From an uncultured Clostridia bacterium (GTDB lineage Bacteria > Bacillota > Clostridia > Christensenellales > Pumilibacteraceae), in contig CANDJX010000095.1 of the NCBI GenBank assembly GCA_947385185.1, forward strand, positions 1 through 5,704: a stretch of 5,704 bases of DNA. The letters are read 5' to 3'. Under the pieces are notes generated by a model. It worked only from the letters and a program-made list of their open reading frames with translations, did not search any database and had not been told where the DNA came from. Of the stretch, positions 5,658 through 5,704 are shown in pieces. Position 1 is the first letter of the stretch; each line of letters starts with the position of its first letter. The position numbers and the translations under genes are program-made.

Positions 5658-5704
5658 AGATCGGAAGAGCGTCGTGTAGGGAAAGAGTGTGCTTGTCAGT
5701 GTAG
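5658..5704. other. Illumina TruSeq P5-side adapter with index (not biological)
   Basis: AGATCGGAAGAGCGTCGTGT and the next 13 bases (5658-5690) match the reverse complement of the TruSeq Read 1 adapter. An 8-nt stretch, GCTTGTCA (5691-5698), sits in the i5 index position, and GTGTAG (5699-5704) is the start of the following constant P5 segment. It creates a false stop codon for fusA. Confidence 0.98.

Overview
The window is a 5,704-nt assembled piece of a bacterial chromosome with Illumina library adapter left on both ends (1-33 and 5658-5704). Only 34-5657 is biological, so neither end is a real gene or replicon boundary. All supported genes are on the + strand. The organism looks like a Gram-positive, Clostridia-like Firmicute, probably an uncultured one. 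The support is strong AGGAGG-type ribosome binding sites, a consensus sigma-A promoter, lipoprotein signal peptides with no outer-membrane genes, a short-form S12, and a radical SAM protein common in anaerobes. This placement is inference; no species can be named.

Layout. (1) 34-827: 3' part of a PflX-like (COG1313) radical SAM protein gene whose true start lies beyond the contig. (2) 828-3367: two tandem paralogous lipoprotein genes, here called A (1064-2053) and B (2308-3240). Each has its own promoter, and the same perfect 34-bp sequence abuts the -35 region in both. A second short repeat suggests that the pair arose by a tandem duplication whose left edge lay in the 3' end of the radical SAM gene. 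A strong intrinsic terminator closes the pair. (3) 3460-4122: a basic protein of unknown function with a faint, catalytically dead ABC-ATPase pattern. (4) 4123-5657: a terminator, a perfect TTGACA-N17-TATAAT promoter, a leader with two hairpins, and the str operon rpsL-rpsG-fusA. fusA is cut by the adapter just before its NKxD motif.

How they work together. rpsL, rpsG and fusA form one translation operon (30S proteins S12 and S7, and elongation factor G). The lipoproteins look like separately transcribed, co-regulated surface proteins of unknown role. The radical SAM gene and the 3460-4122 gene show no functional link to their neighbours. No mobile element, CRISPR array, tRNA or rRNA was seen, and no stretch above 300 nt lacks a gene. 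No complete new system is evident. The best leads are the duplicated lipoprotein module with its shared upstream element, the str leader, and the degenerate ABC-like protein.
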